Of a stretch of 64,000 nt of DNA, positions 52,669 through 64,000 are shown one piece after another. The DNA is taken from assembly GCF_003032475.1 (NCBI RefSeq), contig NZ_CP028369.1:372001-436000 (forward strand). Reading direction: 5' to 3'. A program made the position numbers and the translations under genes. How positions within the stretch are numbered: the stretch's first letter is position 1; every line of letters begins with the position of its first letter. This DNA is from Streptomyces sp. P3 (GTDB taxonomy: Bacteria; Actinomycetota; Actinomycetes; Streptomycetales; Streptomycetaceae). The notes under the pieces were generated by a model. It was not told the origin of the DNA. It did not search any database and was given only the letters and a program-made list of their open reading frames with translations.

Positions 52669-53844
52669 GTGACGTCGGACTACAGGGACCACCGGGGCGA
52701 CTACCAGGAACTCGTCGACGAGCTCTCCGAGCTGCTGGGAGCCCCCGCCACCCTGGAAAACCGGGACTTCGAGCTTCTCGCCTTCGGCGCGTACGCGAGC
52801 GAGGACGAGCTCGACGAGTCGGCGCTGGACCCGGTCCGCACCCGCTCGATCCTGACCAGGCGTTCCACGGCCGCCGTCCGGGCCTGGTTCGAGGGCTTCG
52901 GCATCACGCGCGCGAGGGGCCCGGTGCGGATCCCGCCCACCCCGGAGGCCGGGGTGCACCGGGGCCGCGTCTGCCTTCCCGTACGGCATCGGGGCGTCGT
53001 CCTCGGTTACGTCTGGCTGCTGGACGACGATCCCGGGCCCTCGGACGCGCAGCTCGCCTCGGCGATGGAGGTGACGGCCCGGATCGGCGCCCTGCTCGCC
53101 GACGAGGCCCGGCACGGCGCCGATCTCACCCGCGAGCTGCGCGCGGTCCTCGCGGCACAGCCGGGCTGGCCCCGGGAGATGGCTGTGGCGGAGCTGCGCA
53201 CCGCGCTCGGGGCCCGCGCGGACGGTCCGCACACGGTGGTGTGCGTGAGTCCCTGGCCCTTGGCCGATCCGGACGACGCCCCTTCGCTGCACACCCTGCC
53301 GGGGGCGACGGCCTGGTGCACGGTGCCGTGGGGCACGGGGTCGCGGTCGCTGGCGCTGCTGGTGCGGCTGCGCTCGGCGGACGTCCTCGCACCCGCGACG
53401 TCGGCGGCGGCCCGGCTGCGGGAGCGGGCGCCGGAGGCGGCCGCGGGCGTGGCCGCCGGGCGGACGGGCCTGGCGGAGCTCGGGGCCGCGTGGGAGGAGG
53501 CGTCGGCGTCGGCGCGGGCCGCCCTCGCCGAGCCCCGCCTGGGGCCGGTCGCGCTGTGGTCGTCCATCGGCCCCTACCGTCTGCTCACCTCGCTGCCCCC
53601 GGCGAGCGCCCAGGACCCCGCCGTACGGGCGCTGACCTCCCCCGCCCACCGCGAACTGGCCCGCACGGCCGAGGTCTATCTCGACTGCGCGGGCCAGGCC
53701 GGCCGCACGGCCGCCGAACTGGGCATCCACCGGCAGACGCTGTACTACCGGCTGTCGCGGGTGGAGCAGCTGACGGGCCTCGACCTGGACGACGGCGAGG
53801 ACCGGCTCCTGCTCCACATGACGCTGAAGGCGGCCCGGCTGTAG
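52669..53844 (+). CDS. PucR/CdaR-type regulator, likely of proline catabolism
   Basis: The approximately 391-residue protein ends with a PucR C-terminal helix-turn-helix ([40 protein letters not shown]), preceded by a GGDEF-like/GAF-like sensory middle region. PucR-type proteins commonly activate catabolic genes next to them, so control of putA-pruA is probable; Streptomyces have such a regulator, PutR, at this place. I prefer the GTG at 52669 because GGGGAG lies 9 nt upstream. ATGs at 52582, 52630 and 52651 are in frame but lack a site. Confidence 0.88.
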   Translation: MTSDYRDHRGDYQELVDELSELLGAPATLENRDFELLAFGAYASEDELDESALDPVRTRSILTRRSTAAVRAWFEGFGITRARGPVRIPPTPEAGVHRGRVCLPVRHRGVVLGYVWLLDDDPGPSDAQLASAMEVTARIGALLADEARHGADLTRELRAVLAAQPGWPREMAVAELRTALGARADGPHTVVCVSPWPLADPDDAPSLHTLPGATAWCTVPWGTGSRSLALLVRLRSADVLAPATSAAARLRERAPEAAAGVAAGRTGLAELGAAWEEASASARAALAEPRLGPVALWSSIGPYRLLTSLPPASAQDPAVRALTSPAHRELARTAEVYLDCAGQAGRTAAELGIHRQTLYYRLSRVEQLTGLDLDDGEDRLLLHMTLKAARL

Positions 53845-53883
53845 CGGCGGGCCGGCCGCGCCGGCCCGCTCCCCCGCCCCCGC

Positions 53884-54474
53884 TCAGTTCTTCGCCGCGC
53901 CCGCGATCACCCGCCGCAGACCCTCGGTGAGCTGCGCCGCGTCGGTCGCCGTGGCCGGGTCGAAGAGCCACTGGACCATCAGCCCGTTGAGGAGGGTCTG
54001 GTAGAAGCGGCCCTCCGTGTCGACGGTCTCCTCGTCGAGCTCGGCCTCCGGGACGCCGTTGAACATGGGCACGATCCCCGACCGGCCCTCCTCCTGCGCC
54101 TCGGCCAGCAGTTTGCGCACCTCGGGGAGCCGGTCGCCCTGGACGACGAGCTCGAAGCTCAGCAGCCAGATCGCCCGCGTCCGCGGCACCGAGGCGATGA
54201 TGCTCGCCCACACCTCCTGGAAGCGTTCCAGCGATCCCGCGGGCGCCGTCGCCCCGCCGCCCGCGCCCCAGCCCGGGTCGAAGTCGTCGCCTGCGCTCTC
54301 GATCAGCGCGACGTACGCCTGCACCAGCAGCGCGTCCTTGGAGCCGTAGTGGTAGCCGATCGACGCCAGATTGGTCCCCGACTCCTTGACGACGTCCCGC
54401 GCGGTCGTCCGCAGGAACCCCTTCTCCAGCAGGCAGCGCTTGGCGCCTTCGAGCAGATCCTCACGATGTCCCAT
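53884..54474 (-). CDS. TetR-family transcriptional regulator
   Basis: The 196-residue protein has an N-terminal TetR helix-turn-helix (LLEGAKRCLLEKGFLRTTAR, DVVKESGTNLASIGYHYGSK) and a helical ligand-binding domain resembling TetR_C families of efflux repressors. It is divergent, 95 bp from the MFS transporter gene, and so probably represses it. Confidence 0.93.
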   Translation of the reverse strand: MGHREDLLEGAKRCLLEKGFLRTTARDVVKESGTNLASIGYHYGSKDALLVQAYVALIESAGDDFDPGWGAGGGATAPAGSLERFQEVWASIIASVPRTRAIWLLSFELVVQGDRLPEVRKLLAEAQEEGRSGIVPMFNGVPEAELDEETVDTEGRFYQTLLNGLMVQWLFDPATATDAAQLTEGLRRVIAGAAKN

Positions 54475-54569
54475 GCCGTCAGCCTAGCCGGATCCATACG
54501 CGCGTCCTATACACATGAATTACACAAGCGTTCTAGACAGATGTTTTATACGGCCGTACAGTCCCTGTC
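54475..54569. promoter_or_regulatory. Divergent TetR/MFS promoter region
   Basis: This 95-bp AT-rich gap includes CCTATACACATGAATTACAC and TTTTATACGG, suitable for -10 elements in both directions. I see no clean palindrome and do not assign an operator. Confidence 0.4.
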
Positions 54570-56087
54570 ATGACGAACCCGACGAGCACTGTCACCGCCC
54601 CGGCGCCCCGCGCCGGCCGCCGCGAATGGACCGCCCTCGGCGTGCTGATGCTGCCGCTGCTCCTGGTCTCCATGGACGTCTCCGTCCTCTACTTCGCGAT
54701 CCCGGCGATCAGCGCGGACCTCGAGCCGAGCGGCACCCAGCAGCTGTGGATCTTCGACATCTACGCGTTCGTCCTCGCGGGCCTGCTGATGACGATGGGC
54801 TCCCTGGGCGACCGCATCGGGCGCCGCCGGCTGCTGCTGGTCGGCGCGGCCGCCTTCGGCGCCGCCTCGCTGACCGCGGCCTACGCGGACAGCGCCGAGA
54901 CCCTGATCGCGGCCCGCGCGGTGCTCGGCATCGGCGGCGCGACCCTGATGCCCTCGACGATGGCCCTGATCCGCACGATGTTCACCGACCCCGGCCAGCG
55001 CGCGAAGGCGATCGGCCTGTGGTCCGGGGTGATGACGGGCGGCATCGCGCTCGGCTCCGTGATGAGCGGCGTGCTGGTCGAGTACTTCTGGTGGGGCTCG
55101 GTCTTCCTGGTCAACCTGCCCGCGATGGCCCTGCTGCTCGTCCTCGGTCCGGTCCTGCTGCCGGAGTCGCGCGATCCCGCCCCGGGCCGCTTCGACTGGC
55201 CGAGCGTGCCGCTGTCGATGGCCGGCGTGCTCCCCGTGATCTACGGTCTGAAGGAGATCGCCTCCGAGGGATGGCACACCGCGTACGTCGTCTCCATGAC
55301 CGTGGGTCTGCTCTTCGCCGTCCTCTTCGTCCACCGCCAGCGCACGGCCGCCGACCCGATGATCTCCCCCGCCCTGTTCCGCCGGCCCGGTTTCGCCCCC
55401 GCGGTCGTGCTGAACCTCGTCTCCTCGTTCGGGATGCTGGGTTCGGCGTTCTTCACCACGCAGTACCTGCAGTCGGTCCTCGGCAAGAGCGCGCTGGAGG
55501 CGGCCCTGTGGGCGCTGCTGCCCTCGGTGCCGATCGGCATGGCGGCCCCGCTGGCCACGTCCCTGGTCCAGAAGGGCGTGGACCGGGCCCACGTCGTGAC
55601 GGCGGGCTTCGCGACCGGCTCGGCCGGCTACGGCCTGCTCGCCCTCGCCGGCACCGACTCGATGTGGCTCGTGCTGACCGCCTGCGGGGTCCTCGCCTCG
55701 GGCATCGTCATGGTCCTCTCGCAGATGACGGACCTGGCGATGAGCGCGGCGCCGGTCGAACGCGCGGGTTCGGCGTCCTCGCTGCTGGAGACGGGCGCCG
55801 AGTTCGGGGGCGCTCTGGGGATGGCCGTCCTCGGCTCCATCGGCACCGCGCTCTACCGGCACGACATGCCGGCCTCGGCCCCTGCGGAGGCCCGCGAGAC
55901 CCTCGGCGGCGCGCTGGCCGTCGCCGGCCACCTGCCCGGGCGCACGGGAGACGCCCTGGCCGCAGCGGCCCGCGAGGCCTTCACCCACGGCCTGCGAGGG
56001 GCGGCGATCGCGGGAGCGGTGGTCCTCCTGGGAGCCGCGGCCGCGGCGACGGCGACCCTGCGCAGGATCCACGTCGAGAACAGGTGA
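54570..56087 (+). CDS. MFS transporter, DHA2 (14-helix QacA/SmvA-like) family
   Basis: The 505-residue membrane protein has about 14 hydrophobic helices. It shows motif A-type GSLGDRIGRRRLLLVG between helices 2 and 3, the helix 1 motif LLLVSMDVSVLYFAIPAI, and GIGGATLMPSTMALI. DHA2 proteins export cationic drugs or metabolites by proton antiport; the substrate is unknown. The ATG follows an AT-rich divergent promoter shared with the TetR gene. Confidence 0.93.
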   Translation: MTNPTSTVTAPAPRAGRREWTALGVLMLPLLLVSMDVSVLYFAIPAISADLEPSGTQQLWIFDIYAFVLAGLLMTMGSLGDRIGRRRLLLVGAAAFGAASLTAAYADSAETLIAARAVLGIGGATLMPSTMALIRTMFTDPGQRAKAIGLWSGVMTGGIALGSVMSGVLVEYFWWGSVFLVNLPAMALLLVLGPVLLPESRDPAPGRFDWPSVPLSMAGVLPVIYGLKEIASEGWHTAYVVSMTVGLLFAVLFVHRQRTAADPMISPALFRRPGFAPAVVLNLVSSFGMLGSAFFTTQYLQSVLGKSALEAALWALLPSVPIGMAAPLATSLVQKGVDRAHVVTAGFATGSAGYGLLALAGTDSMWLVLTACGVLASGIVMVLSQMTDLAMSAAPVERAGSASSLLETGAEFGGALGMAVLGSIGTALYRHDMPASAPAEARETLGGALAVAGHLPGRTGDALAAAAREAFTHGLRGAAIAGAVVLLGAAAAATATLRRIHVENR

Positions 56088-56098
56088 CGGCACACGCA

Positions 56099-56139
56099 AA
56101 ACGCCGGGCGGGCTGAGATTCTCAGCCCGCCCGGCGTTT
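56099..56139. terminator. Bidirectional terminator between MFS gene and serA
   Basis: A perfect 19-bp stem (56099-56117 with 56121-56139), 3-nt loop, AAA at one end and TTT at the other. It lies 11 bp after the MFS stop. Confidence 0.92.
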
Positions 56140-56206
56140 GCGGACGAGGCCCTTCAGGGCCAAGCGGGGGCCCGGGTGCGGCAGCCTCCGGAACGTGCGG
56201 CGAACC

Positions 56207-57796
56207 TCAGACGAGGTTCACGGCACGAGCGGACGTCGCGCCGATCTCCTCCGCGACCTCCGCCAGCACGCCCGCGGGAACCGTGTCGTCCACGGTCAGG
56301 ACGGCCAGCGCCTCGCCGCCCACCGCCGCCCGGGCGACCTGCATGCCCGCGATGTTGATTCCCGCCTCGCCGAAGATTCGGCCGACGGTGCCGACGACGC
56401 CCGGCCGGTCCTCGTACTTGAGGACGACCATGTGGTCGGCGAGCGCGAGGTCGACGTCGTACTCGCCGACCGCGACGACCTTCTGCAGGTGCTTGGGACC
56501 GGCCAGCGTGCCGGAGACCGACACCTCCTCGCCGTCCGAGAGCGTGCCGCGCACGGTGACGACGTTGCGGTGGTCGGCCGACTCCGAGCTGGTCGTCAGG
56601 CGTACCTCGACACCACGCTCCTGCGCGAACAGCGGCGCGTTGACGTAGGACACCGTCTCGTCGACGACGTCCTCGAAGACGCCCTTGAGGGCCGACAGCT
56701 CCAGCACCTTCACGTCGTGCTGGGTGATCTCGCCGTACACCTCGACGTCGAGGCGGACCGCGACCTCGCCCGCCAGCGCGGTGAAGATCCGGCCGAGCCG
56801 CTCGGCGAGGGGCAGACCGGGCTTGACGTCCTCGGCGATGACACCGCCCTGGACGTTCACCGCGTCGGGGACGAGCTCACCGGCGAGGGCGAGGCGCACC
56901 GACCGCGCGACCGCGATGCCGGCCTTCTCCTGCGCCTCGTCGGTCGACGCGCCGAGGTGCGGGGTGGCCACGACCTGGTCGAACTCGAACAGCGGGGAGT
57001 CCGTGCAGGGCTCCTTGGCGTACACGTCGAGGCCGGCGCCGGCGACCCGGCCCTCCTTCAGCGCCGAGTACAGCGCCTCCTCGTCGACGATGCCGCCGCG
57101 CGCGGCGTTGACGATGCGCACGCCCGGCTTGACCTTGCGCAGCGCCTCGTCGCCGATCAGACCGACCGTCTCGGGGGTCTTCGGCAGGTGGACGGTGATG
57201 AAGTCGGCGACCTCGAGCAGCTCGTCCAGCGACAGGACCTTCACCCCCATCTGCGCGGCGCGCGCGGGCTGCACGTAGGGGTCGTAGGCGACGACCTTCA
57301 TGCCGAAGCCGGACATCCGCTGCGCGACCAGCGCGCCGATACGGCCGAGACCGACGACGCCGAGCGTCTTCTCGGCGAGCTCGACGCCGGTGTACTTGCT
57401 GCGCTTCCACTCGCCGTTCTTCAGCGCGGCGTTGGCCTGCGGAATGTGGCGGGCGGTGGCGAGCAGCAGACCGCAGGCCAGCTCGGCGGCGGTCACGATG
57501 TTCGAGGTGGGGGCGTTGACGACCATCACGCCGGCCTTGGTGGCGGCGGAGACGTCGACGTTGTCCAGGCCGACGCCGGCTCGTGCGACGACCTTCAGCT
57601 TGTTCGCGGCGGCGATCGCCTCGGCGTCGACCTTGGTGGCCGAGCGGATCAGGATCGCGTCGACGTCGGCGATGGCCGGGAGCAGTTCGGCTCGGTCCGC
57701 GCCGTTGCAGTGCCGGATCTCGAAGTCCGGGCCAAGCGCGTCCACGGTCGCGGGCGACAGCTCTTCAGCGATGAGTACGACAGGTTTCGAGCTCAC
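56207..57796 (-). CDS. serA: D-3-phosphoglycerate dehydrogenase
   Basis: The 529-residue first enzyme of serine synthesis has ARAGVGLDNVDVSAAT, the NAD-binding VVGLGRIGALVAQRMSGFGM, ITVHLPKTPETVGLI, IVNAARGGIVDEEAL (Arg) and VATPHLGASTDEAQ (catalytic His). An intervening ASB-type domain precedes a C-terminal ACT domain (MVVLKYEDRPGVVGTVGRIF) for serine feedback. The length is that of the long actinobacterial type. The GTG at 57796 has GAGG close upstream; GTG at 57808 is an alternative. Confidence 0.96.
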   Translation of the reverse strand: MSSKPVVLIAEELSPATVDALGPDFEIRHCNGADRAELLPAIADVDAILIRSATKVDAEAIAAANKLKVVARAGVGLDNVDVSAATKAGVMVVNAPTSNIVTAAELACGLLLATARHIPQANAALKNGEWKRSKYTGVELAEKTLGVVGLGRIGALVAQRMSGFGMKVVAYDPYVQPARAAQMGVKVLSLDELLEVADFITVHLPKTPETVGLIGDEALRKVKPGVRIVNAARGGIVDEEALYSALKEGRVAGAGLDVYAKEPCTDSPLFEFDQVVATPHLGASTDEAQEKAGIAVARSVRLALAGELVPDAVNVQGGVIAEDVKPGLPLAERLGRIFTALAGEVAVRLDVEVYGEITQHDVKVLELSALKGVFEDVVDETVSYVNAPLFAQERGVEVRLTTSSESADHRNVVTVRGTLSDGEEVSVSGTLAGPKHLQKVVAVGEYDVDLALADHMVVLKYEDRPGVVGTVGRIFGEAGINIAGMQVARAAVGGEALAVLTVDDTVPAGVLAEVAEEIGATSARAVNLV

Positions 57797-57961
57797 GTGA
57801 GTCCTCACAAGTCCAGAGCGTGCGGACGGCCGTCCCGACGGCCGCAGGCGGAGGAGGGGCTTGCCGCGTGGAAGACGCACGACGCTGTGGGCCTGAACGC
57901 GTATACAGGCAGCAGTGTAGTGCTGCGGCGGAGGTCGCCTCGTGCCTCCGCGGAAGGATCA

Positions 57962-58017
57962 CCCGTCCGTGGGTGGACGGGATGGACAACGGGGCCGGAG
58001 CATTGCGCTCCGGCCCC
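57962..58017 (-). terminator. ilvC terminator hairpins
   Basis: A perfect 11-bp stem (57991-58001 with 58007-58017), 13 bp past the ilvC stop, is followed downstream on the minus strand by a second 7-bp hairpin (57962-57968 with 57975-57981). Confidence 0.8.
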
Positions 58018-58029
58018 TGTCCCCGAGGC

Positions 58030-59671
<1,642 letters not shown>

Positions 59672-59693
59672 GTCTTCTTTACGTCTCTCTCGC

Positions 59694-61547
59694 TCAGTCG
59701 TCTTCGTTGTCGCCGAAGTCGGGGCGGACGTCCCGGGCGGCCAGGATCTCGTCGTTGGAGGTGCCTGCGGCGACCATCGGCCACACCATCGCGTCCTCGT
59801 GGACGATGAAGTCGACGACGACCGGGCGGTCGTTGACCGAGTTCGCCTCCTCGATGACCTTGTCGAGGTCGTCCGGGGACTCACAGCGGATCGCGTGACA
59901 GCCCATGGCCTCCGACAGCTTCACGAAGTCCGGGACGCGGGTGCCCCGGGCGTCCGGGTTGACGTCGTTGGGGCCGGAGTGCAGCACGGTGTTGGAGTAG
60001 CGCTGGTTGTAGAACAGGGTCTGCCACTGGCGGACCATTCCGAGGGCGCCGTTGTTGATGATGGCGACCTTGATCGGGATGTTGTTCAGGGCGCAGGTGG
60101 TGAGTTCCTGGTTGGTCATCTGGAAGCAGCCGTCGCCGTCGATCGCCCAGACCGTCCGGCCCGGGGCGCCGGCCTTGGCGCCCATCGCGGCCGGGACCGC
60201 GTAGCCCATCGTGCCCGCGCCGCCCGAGTTCAGCCAGGTGGCGGGCTTCTCGAACTGGACGAAGTGCGCGGACCACATCTGGTGCTGGCCGACGCCCGCC
60301 GCGAAGATCGTGCCCTCGGGGGCGAGCTGTCCGATGCGCTCGATGACGTGCTGCGGGGAGAGCGAACCGTCGGCGGGCTGGTCGTAGCCCAGCGGATAGG
60401 TGTCGCGCCAGCGGGTCAGATCCGTCCACCAGGCGCTGTAGTCGCCCTGCTGGCCCTCGCTGTGCTCCTTCTGGACGGCCTGGACCAGGTCGGCGATGAC
60501 CTCGCGGGCGTCGCCGACGATCGGGACGTCGGCGGCGCGGTTCTTGCCGATCTCCGCCGGGTCGATGTCCGCGTGGACGATCTTGGCGTGCGGCGCGAAG
60601 CTGTCCAGCTTGCCGGTGACGCGGTCGTCGAAGCGGGCGCCGAGGGCGACGATCAGGTCGGCCTTCTGCAGGCCGGTGACGGCGGCCACCGAGCCGTGCA
60701 TGCCCGGCATGCCGAGGTGCTGCGGGTGGCTGTCCGGGAACGCGCCCAGCGCCATCAGGGTGGTGGTGACGGGCGCGCCGGTCAGCTCGGCGAGGACCTT
60801 CAGCTCGGCCGTGGCGCCGGCCTTGAGGACACCGCCGCCGACGTAGAGGATCGGCCGCTTGGCGGCGGTGATCAGCTTCGCGGCCTCGCGGATCTGCTTG
60901 GCGTGCGGCTTGGTCACCGGCCGGTAGCCTGGCAGGTCCATGACGGGCGGCCAGGAGAAGGTGGTCTTCGCCTGGAGGGCGTCCTTGGCGATGTCGACCA
61001 GGACCGGGCCCGGCCGGCCGGTGGAGGCGATGTGGAAGGCCTGCGCGATCACCCGCGGGATGTCCTCGGCCTTGGTCACCAGGAAGTTGTGCTTGGTGAT
61101 CGGCATGGTGATGCCGACGATGTCCGCCTCCTGGAAGGCGTCCGTGCCGATCGCCTTGGACGCGACCTGCCCGGTGATCGCCACGAGCGGCACCGAGTCC
61201 ATGTGCGCGTCGGCGATCGGGGTCACCAGGTTGGTGGCGCCGGGGCCGGAGGTCGCCATGCAGACGCCGACCCGGCCGGTGGCCTGCGCGTAGCCGGTGG
61301 CGGCGTGGCCCGCGCCCTGCTCGTGGCGGACCAGGACGTGACGGACCCTCGTCGAGTCCATCAGCGGGTCGTAGGCGGGAAGGATCGCACCGCCGGGAAT
61401 GCCGAATACCGTGTCGGCGCCGACCTCCTCGAGAGAGCGGATGAGGGACTGCGCACCCGTCACGTGCTCGACGGACGCGGAGTGCTGTCCTCCGGATCGG
61501 GGCCGCGGCTGCGGATGGGCCCCGGTGGCCTGCTCGGTCATCGGCAT
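59694..61547 (-). CDS. ilvB: Acetolactate synthase catalytic subunit
   Basis: The 617-residue ThDP enzyme makes acetolactate or acetohydroxybutyrate. Motifs are [36 protein letters not shown] (catalytic Glu), [50 protein letters not shown] and the ThDP/Mg motif [17 protein letters not shown] with [12 protein letters not shown]. About 35 Pro/Gln-rich N-terminal residues precede the core. The start is ATG 61547, or ATG 61541 in the same frame. An attenuator precedes it. Confidence 0.97.
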   Translation of the reverse strand: MPMTEQATGAHPQPRPRSGGQHSASVEHVTGAQSLIRSLEEVGADTVFGIPGGAILPAYDPLMDSTRVRHVLVRHEQGAGHAATGYAQATGRVGVCMATSGPGATNLVTPIADAHMDSVPLVAITGQVASKAIGTDAFQEADIVGITMPITKHNFLVTKAEDIPRVIAQAFHIASTGRPGPVLVDIAKDALQAKTTFSWPPVMDLPGYRPVTKPHAKQIREAAKLITAAKRPILYVGGGVLKAGATAELKVLAELTGAPVTTTLMALGAFPDSHPQHLGMPGMHGSVAAVTGLQKADLIVALGARFDDRVTGKLDSFAPHAKIVHADIDPAEIGKNRAADVPIVGDAREVIADLVQAVQKEHSEGQQGDYSAWWTDLTRWRDTYPLGYDQPADGSLSPQHVIERIGQLAPEGTIFAAGVGQHQMWSAHFVQFEKPATWLNSGGAGTMGYAVPAAMGAKAGAPGRTVWAIDGDGCFQMTNQELTTCALNNIPIKVAIINNGALGMVRQWQTLFYNQRYSNTVLHSGPNDVNPDARGTRVPDFVKLSEAMGCHAIRCESPDDLDKVIEEANSVNDRPVVVDFIVHEDAMVWPMVAAGTSNDEILAARDVRPDFGDNEDD

Positions 61548-61634
61548 TCTCTTCTCGATGCTGAGGGTTTTACTGAAGGTTCTGCGGGTGCTGCTGGGGG
61601 GTGGTGCGGGGGTGTCGCCCGGGTTTTGTGCAAC

Positions 61635-61668
61635 AAAAAACCCCTCGTGCCATAAGGCAAGCGAGGGG
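61635..61668 (-). terminator. ilvB attenuator
   Basis: On the minus strand CCCCTCG (61641-61647) pairs with CGAGGGG (61662-61668), with an inner GCC/GGC stem (61649-61651 with 61656-61658) and a 4-nt loop, followed by six T (complement 61635-61640). It lies 55 nt after the leader-peptide stop and about 90 nt before ilvB. Confidence 0.88.
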
Positions 61669-61723
61669 AGCGCGCCGGGTGTAGGTCGCTGTGATCTCCG
61701 GGTCCGTCCGGACGTCACGAGCT

Positions 61724-61765
61724 TCAGCCGACGCGCTTGCCAAGTACGAGAATTCGGGTGCGCAT
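61724..61765 (-). CDS. ilvB leader peptide
   Basis: The 13-residue peptide is [13 protein letters not shown], with consecutive Ile-Leu-Val-Leu encoded by ATT, CTC, GTA and CTT, three of which are rare in this genome. GGGAGGG lies 5-8 nt upstream of the ATG. Ribosome stalling when charged branched-chain tRNAs are scarce would favour antitermination over the downstream attenuator. It is a textbook leader for an ilv operon. Confidence 0.9.
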   Translation of the reverse strand: MRTRILVLGKRVG

Positions 61766-61798
61766 GGCATTGACCCTCCCCCTGGCGCGCACCGGATG

Positions 61799-64000
61799 TC
61801 AAGCGGGTGGGACGGGAGTCTCATTATGTGAGCGTAGGGCACTTCCGCTCCCCAGGACGGCGGTCACCCCACTGGTGTACACCCCCGCACCGCCGCCCGC
61901 GAACGCGGGCTCGGCCGGCCCGTCGTGCGGCACCGGATAGCGGCCCGTCGCGAGCGCGCGGCGCAGCCGGTACTCGTCGAGCGGTCCGGAGAAGGCCATG
62001 CCCTGGCCGTGCGTGCAGCCCATCGCGTGCAGCGCGGCGACCTGCTCGGGCAGGTCCACGCCGTCGGCGACGGACTGCAGCCCCAGATCGGAGGCGATCC
62101 GCAGCAGCCCGCCGGTGATCTTGTTCAGCCGGGCGGACTCGACGACCCCCTCGACCAGGGTTCGGTCGAGCTTGAGGATGTCCACGGGGAGCCGGCGCAG
62201 CGCCGTGAGGGCTCCGTAGCCGCCGCCGACGCCGCCCAGGGCGATCCGGACGCCCAGGCGGCGCAGGGCCCCCAGGCGGCGCTCCAGCTCGTCCAGCGGC
62301 ACCCTGGGGTCGGTGTCCGCGAGCTCGAGCACCAGCGAGCCCGACGGCAGGCCGTGCCGCGTCAGCAGCGCCTCCACCGAGCCCAGCGGCATCGAGCGGT
62401 CCAGCAGCCGCCGGGCCCCCACCCGGACGACCACGGGCAGCGTCAGCCCGCTCGCTGTCCGGTCGGCGGCCTGCTCGACGGCTTCCTCCAGCAGCCAGCG
62501 GCCCAGTTCGGCTGTCCTGTCGCTGTCCTCGGCGACCCGCAGGAACTCGGCGGGCGTGAAGAGCACGCCCTGCGAGGAACGCCAGCGGGCCTGTGCGGCG
62601 ACCGACGAGATCCGGCCGTCCGAGAGGCGCACCACGGGCTGGTGCAGAACGGCGAACTCGCCGTCATGGAGCGCGGCACGCAGCCGTGTGGCCAGTTCCG
62701 CCTTGCGTACGACGTCCTGCTGCATCTGCGGCTTGTACAGCTCGACCCGGCCCTTGCCGCCGGCCTTGGCGCGGTACATGGCGAGATCGGCGTTGCGCAG
62801 CAACTCCCCCGCGCCCAGACCGGGCTCCGCGAAGGCGACGCCGATGGACGCGGCGACGCGGACCTCGTCGCCGTCGATGAGGTACGGCTGCGAGAGCGTG
62901 AGCCGCAGGCGGTCGGCGAGTTCCAGTATGTGACGCTCGCGGGCGGCCCGGTCACGGGCGCCGTCGCCGACGATCAGGGCAGCGAACTCGTCGCCGCCCA
63001 GCCGGGACGCGGTGTCGCCCTGGCGGACCGCGTCCTGCAGCCGGCGGGCGGCCTGCACCAGCAGGGCGTCTCCCGCGGCGTGGCCGATGGTGTCGTTGAC
63101 GGCCTTGAAGCCGTCGAGGTCGATGAAGAGGACGGCCGTGCCCCGCAGGGCGGGCCCTCGGTCGGTGCTGCGGCGGCCGGACAGCGCCTGCTGCACGCGC
63201 CGGGTGAACAGCGCGCGGTTGGGCAGGTCGGTGAGCGGGTCGTGCTCGGCGTTGTGCTGGAGCTGCGCCTGCAGACGCACCCGCTCCGTCACGTCCCGGC
63301 TGTTGAAGATCAGGCCGCCGTGGTGTCGGTTGACGGTCGACTCGACGTTGAGCCAGCCTCCTCCGCCGGAGCGGAAACGGCACTCGATGCGCGTGGTGGG
63401 CTCGTCCTGCGGACTGGCGGCGAGGAACCGCCGCACCTCGTGAACCACGCAGCCCAGGTCCTCCGGGTGGATGAGGTGAGCCAGTTCGGTGCCCACCAGT
63501 TCCTCGGCGGACCGGCCGTACACACCGGCGGCGGCAGGGGAGACGTAACGCAGCACCCCGCTGGGCGCGGCGATCATGATGACGTCGCTGGAGCCCTGCA
63601 CCAGGGAGCGGAAGTGGTTCTCCTTCTGCGCCAGTTCCTGGGTGAGGGCGATGTTGTCGAGCAGCATGATCCCCTGGCGGACCACCAGGGCGAGCACGAC
63701 CGTGCCGCCGGTCAGCAGCACCACGCGGTCGACGCTGCGTCCGTTGAGGACGTTGTAGAGGATGCCCAGGGTGCAGACGGCGGCGGCCAGGTACGGCGTG
63801 AGCGCGGCCAGCGAGCCGGTGATGGGCCGGGTGGCCGGATAGCAGCCGTGGTCACCGCCCTGCGGGGGTGTCGGGGCCTGCGGGGAGGTGACCCTCCGGG
63901 CTCCGGCGCGCTGTCCGGGCAGGTGCTCGTGCACCACGCGCGTGTGTCCCTCGTCCACCGCCCGCCCGTGCCGGCGGTAGGCCGCCCAGGGCGCATACGC
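61799..64000 (-). CDS. Membrane PAS-GGDEF-EAL-type cyclic di-GMP protein, 5' end outside window
   Basis: 733 residues are visible and the frame is open to the window edge; GTG at 63958 lies in frame but need not be the start. In order there are two hydrophobic segments ([34 protein letters not shown]), a PAS domain ([20 protein letters not shown]), then a GGDEF domain with [20 protein letters not shown] and an intact [10 protein letters not shown] (complement near 62983-62997). The final EAL-like domain has AAQARW in place of EALxRW and [10 protein letters not shown] in place of DDFGTGYSSL, so phosphodiesterase residues are lost. It is probably a diguanylate cyclase or c-di-GMP effector affecting development. 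Confidence 0.92.
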   Translation of the reverse strand, partial: AYAPWAAYRRHGRAVDEGHTRVVHEHLPGQRAGARRVTSPQAPTPPQGGDHGCYPATRPITGSLAALTPYLAAAVCTLGILYNVLNGRSVDRVVLLTGGTVVLALVVRQGIMLLDNIALTQELAQKENHFRSLVQGSSDVIMIAAPSGVLRYVSPAAAGVYGRSAEELVGTELAHLIHPEDLGCVVHEVRRFLAASPQDEPTTRIECRFRSGGGGWLNVESTVNRHHGGLIFNSRDVTERVRLQAQLQHNAEHDPLTDLPNRALFTRRVQQALSGRRSTDRGPALRGTAVLFIDLDGFKAVNDTIGHAAGDALLVQAARRLQDAVRQGDTASRLGGDEFAALIVGDGARDRAARERHILELADRLRLTLSQPYLIDGDEVRVAASIGVAFAEPGLGAGELLRNADLAMYRAKAGGKGRVELYKPQMQQDVVRKAELATRLRAALHDGEFAVLHQPVVRLSDGRISSVAAQARWRSSQGVLFTPAEFLRVAEDSDRTAELGRWLLEEAVEQAADRTASGLTLPVVVRVGARRLLDRSMPLGSVEALLTRHGLPSGSLVLELADTDPRVPLDELERRLGALRRLGVRIALGGVGGGYGALTALRRLPVDILKLDRTLVEGVVESARLNKITGGLLRIASDLGLQSVADGVDLPEQVAALHAMGCTHGQGMAFSGPLDEYRLRRALATGRYPVPHDGPAEPAFAGGGAGVYTSGVTAVLGSGSALRSHNETPVPPA

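Overview
The window is chromosomal DNA of a Streptomyces species. The evidence is very high GC with codon third positions almost always G or C, frequent GTG starts, the lysine-rich two-domain histone-like HupS, two conservons (cvn), an F420-pathway CofC, an IclR-type NdgR divergent from leuCD, and an actinobacterial AccB/AccE carboxylase pair. From memory, the gene order resembles the Streptomyces coelicolor core segment running from recG down to the ilvBNC region; I could not run an alignment to confirm this.

Layout. 1-2304 is the N-terminal part of recG (minus strand), interrupted inside its Walker A motif by a 285-residue in-frame intein with class 3 features. 2472-7305 is a two-gene unit of an HSP90-like ATPase overlapping a giant TPR protein. 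7422-16890 holds housekeeping genes: a FakA-like DAK protein, rpmB, thiD-thiL, a RAM-only Lrp protein, a DUF3515 lipoprotein, ddl, gpsA-plsC and cofC. 16981-21244 has hupS, a small protein, leuD-leuC and ndgR. 21355-24231 has a DUF4188/MerR divergent pair, five tRNAs (Gln, Glu, Glu, Gln, Glu), a HAD hydrolase and an orphan RelE-like protein. 24296-26922 has gltX, an FAH-family gene and a 62-residue unknown. 27327-38164 holds two complete conservons in tandem. 38310-43840 has accE-accB, yceI, an endolysin-like amidase, a TPM-domain membrane protein and a remnant of a family 3 glycoside hydrolase.

44062-61765 is mostly branched-chain amino acid, serine and proline metabolism: cimA (with an isoleucine-codon leader and attenuator), ilvE, leuB, pruA-putA with a PucR regulator, a TetR/MFS pair, serA, and ilvB-ilvN-ilvC preceded by a classical leader peptide and attenuator. 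The window ends inside a large membrane GGDEF/EAL-type protein whose EAL half looks catalytically dead.

Functionally, leuCD, leuB, ilvE, ilvBNC and cimA supply Leu, Val and Ile. Two of these transcription units carry ribosome-mediated attenuators, and leuCD sits beside its likely regulator NdgR. The least ordinary items are the RecG intein, the HSP90/TPR pair, the near-duplicate conservon output modules and the cimA leader.
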